A program made the position numbers and the translations under genes. Under the pieces are notes generated by a model that was not told the DNA's origin, searched no databases, and worked only from the letters and a program-made list of their open reading frames with translations. This document shows, piece after piece, positions 5,129 to 5,793 of a stretch of DNA of 5,793 bases. Within the stretch, counting starts at the first letter, position 1. Each line of letters starts with the position of its first letter. Source of the DNA: Arenicellales bacterium (GTDB lineage: Bacteria; Pseudomonadota; Gammaproteobacteria; BMS3Bbin11); assembly GCA_029287965.1 (NCBI GenBank), contig JARFQC010000150.1:1-5793 (forward strand), written 5' to 3'.

Positions 5129-5135
5129 AAAGGAG
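5129..5135 (+). promoter_or_regulatory. Shine-Dalgarno that fixes a GTG start
   Basis: AAAGGAG ends five bases before GTG 5141. It shows that the protein begins MKVAYIF and not at the upstream in-frame GTG at 5081, whose 20 extra residues have no counterpart in DsrE-type proteins. Confidence 0.85.
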
Positions 5136-5140
5136 CTAAT

Positions 5141-5479
5141 GTGAAAGTAGCCTATATTTTTTCCACTCAGGGGCATTCCGTTTCCTACAAATTGAGCCAG
5201 ATGATACTTCCCCAACTTGAAAGTGACGCGCACGGCGTCGAAGTCGTGGGCATGTTTTTCTTCGAGGACAACAACTACGTTCTGGTCAGGGACAATCCTA
5301 TCGGCGAACGCCTGGCGAAAGTGGCAAAGGAAAAGGGCATGCTGCTGATGGGTTGCGACAAATGCTGCTATGAAAGGGAGATCGACGATATGCTCGTCGA
5401 AGGTGCCACGATCGGCTGCTTCCCTGATCTCTACGGCGCGTTGTCCGGCAACATGCCGGACCAGGTCATCACACTCTAG
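5141..5479 (+). CDS. DsrE-related small cysteine-rich protein (SaoD-like)
   Basis: 112 residues from GTG 5141. The fold signature is that of the DsrE/YchN family: an initial strand MKVAYIFST, helix, strand VEVVGMFFFEDN (34-45), helix GERLAKVAKEKG (55-66), strand MLLMGC, and a C-terminal PDQVITL. Cysteines 72, 75 and 76 form a CDKCC motif where the sulfur-carrying cysteine of DsrE/TusD proteins lies; Cys93 (GCFPDLYGAL) is a fourth candidate. Family knowledge suggests a cytosolic protein that binds or passes on sulfane sulfur. From memory it resembles the proteins named SaoD, which belong to a sulfur/selenium-associated gene set; none of its expected partners is visible here. It ends 24 bases before a convergent gene, and no terminator is evident between them. 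Confidence 0.85.
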   Translation: MKVAYIFSTQGHSVSYKLSQMILPQLESDAHGVEVVGMFFFEDNNYVLVRDNPIGERLAKVAKEKGMLLMGCDKCCYEREIDDMLVEGATIGCFPDLYGALSGNMPDQVITL

Positions 5480-5503
5480 CGTCAGAGACTTTCCGGGTCG
5501 GAT

Positions 5504-5793
5504 TTATTCTTTCAGCTTGACGACGAGTTTGCCTTCTTCGACCCTGATGTTATCGACACCTTCGGAGAAGGATTTCCAGAAGCCCTGGGTATCACCAAAC
5601 TCGCTGACCAGGTCAATATTTTTCAAGCCGCCCAGCCAGGCATTCGGCACGGGGACGCCCATGATGCTGACCCCCTTCCGGATGACGATTGGCCTGGCCT
5701 CGCGGTAGGCCATTTCCACTCCGGCATTGACCCGTAATGTCTTGCCACCCAGGATGGGGAAATCCGGGTCGACCGGTACCAGCAGCTTCGCAC
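5504..5793 (-). CDS. C-terminal part of an unrecognised protein (start outside window)
   Basis: The minus-strand frame stays open from the window edge to the stop at 5504-5506, giving 95 complete codons. A GTG at 5719 could serve as an internal start, but the frame continues upstream without a stop (beginning AKLLVPVDPDFPILGG), so the gene almost certainly extends beyond the window. The visible part is rich in beta-type alternation (IVIRKGVSIMGVPVPNAWLG) and ends with a pattern like IRVEEGKLVVKLKE, a strand-turn-strand ending seen in lipid-binding or membrane-associated beta-rich proteins. There is no cysteine, and no membrane segment in this part. I do not assign a function. It converges on the DsrE-like gene. 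Confidence 0.7.
   Translation of the reverse strand, partial: AKLLVPVDPDFPILGGKTLRVNAGVEMAYREARPIVIRKGVSIMGVPVPNAWLGGLKNIDLVSEFGDTQGFWKSFSEGVDNIRVEEGKLVVKLKE

Overview
The window looks like chromosomal DNA from a gammaproteobacterium. The evidence is a Gram-negative porin of the Porin_4 type, a DUF2057 (YccT-like) secreted protein, Shine-Dalgarno starts, and sigma-54-like and PhoB-like promoter motifs. No taxon can be fixed from this sequence alone. I see no transposase, integrase, tRNA, rRNA or CRISPR array.

Layout. (1) 1-2170, plus strand: the 3' part of a large iron-handling gene, made of a ferritin-like domain, a YjdI-like mono-cluster ferredoxin domain and two CDGSH iron-sulfur domains. 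It is followed 37 bases later by a small two-helix membrane protein, probably in the same operon. (2) 2171-2864: a dense regulatory stretch. It holds a sigma-54-type promoter that would drive an RNA of about 100 nt ending at a strong intrinsic terminator. A possible 51-codon small gene follows, then a Pho-box-type promoter that would drive an RNA of about 65 nt ending at a second, very strong terminator. The opposite-strand terminator of the porin gene closes the stretch. (3) 2865-3866, minus strand: an outer-membrane porin, preceded by a 342-base AT-rich leader/promoter region. (4) 4209-4919, minus strand: a DUF2057 secreted protein. (5) 5141-5479, plus strand: a divergently transcribed small DsrE-related, SaoD-like cysteine-rich protein. 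(6) 5504-5793, minus strand: the C-terminal end of an unrecognised protein that runs out of the window.

The most interesting part is region 2. Both candidate small RNAs carry a CU-rich stretch that should be unpaired and resembles an anti-Shine-Dalgarno sequence, just before the terminator module. The first also contains an 8-base segment exactly complementary to the ribosome-binding region of the neighbouring porin mRNA. This suggests, as inference only, that nitrogen/stress-type (sigma-54) and phosphate (PhoB) signals could feed into envelope control through small RNAs. A weaker Pho-like element with the same spacing to its -10 box lies upstream of the DUF2057 gene.
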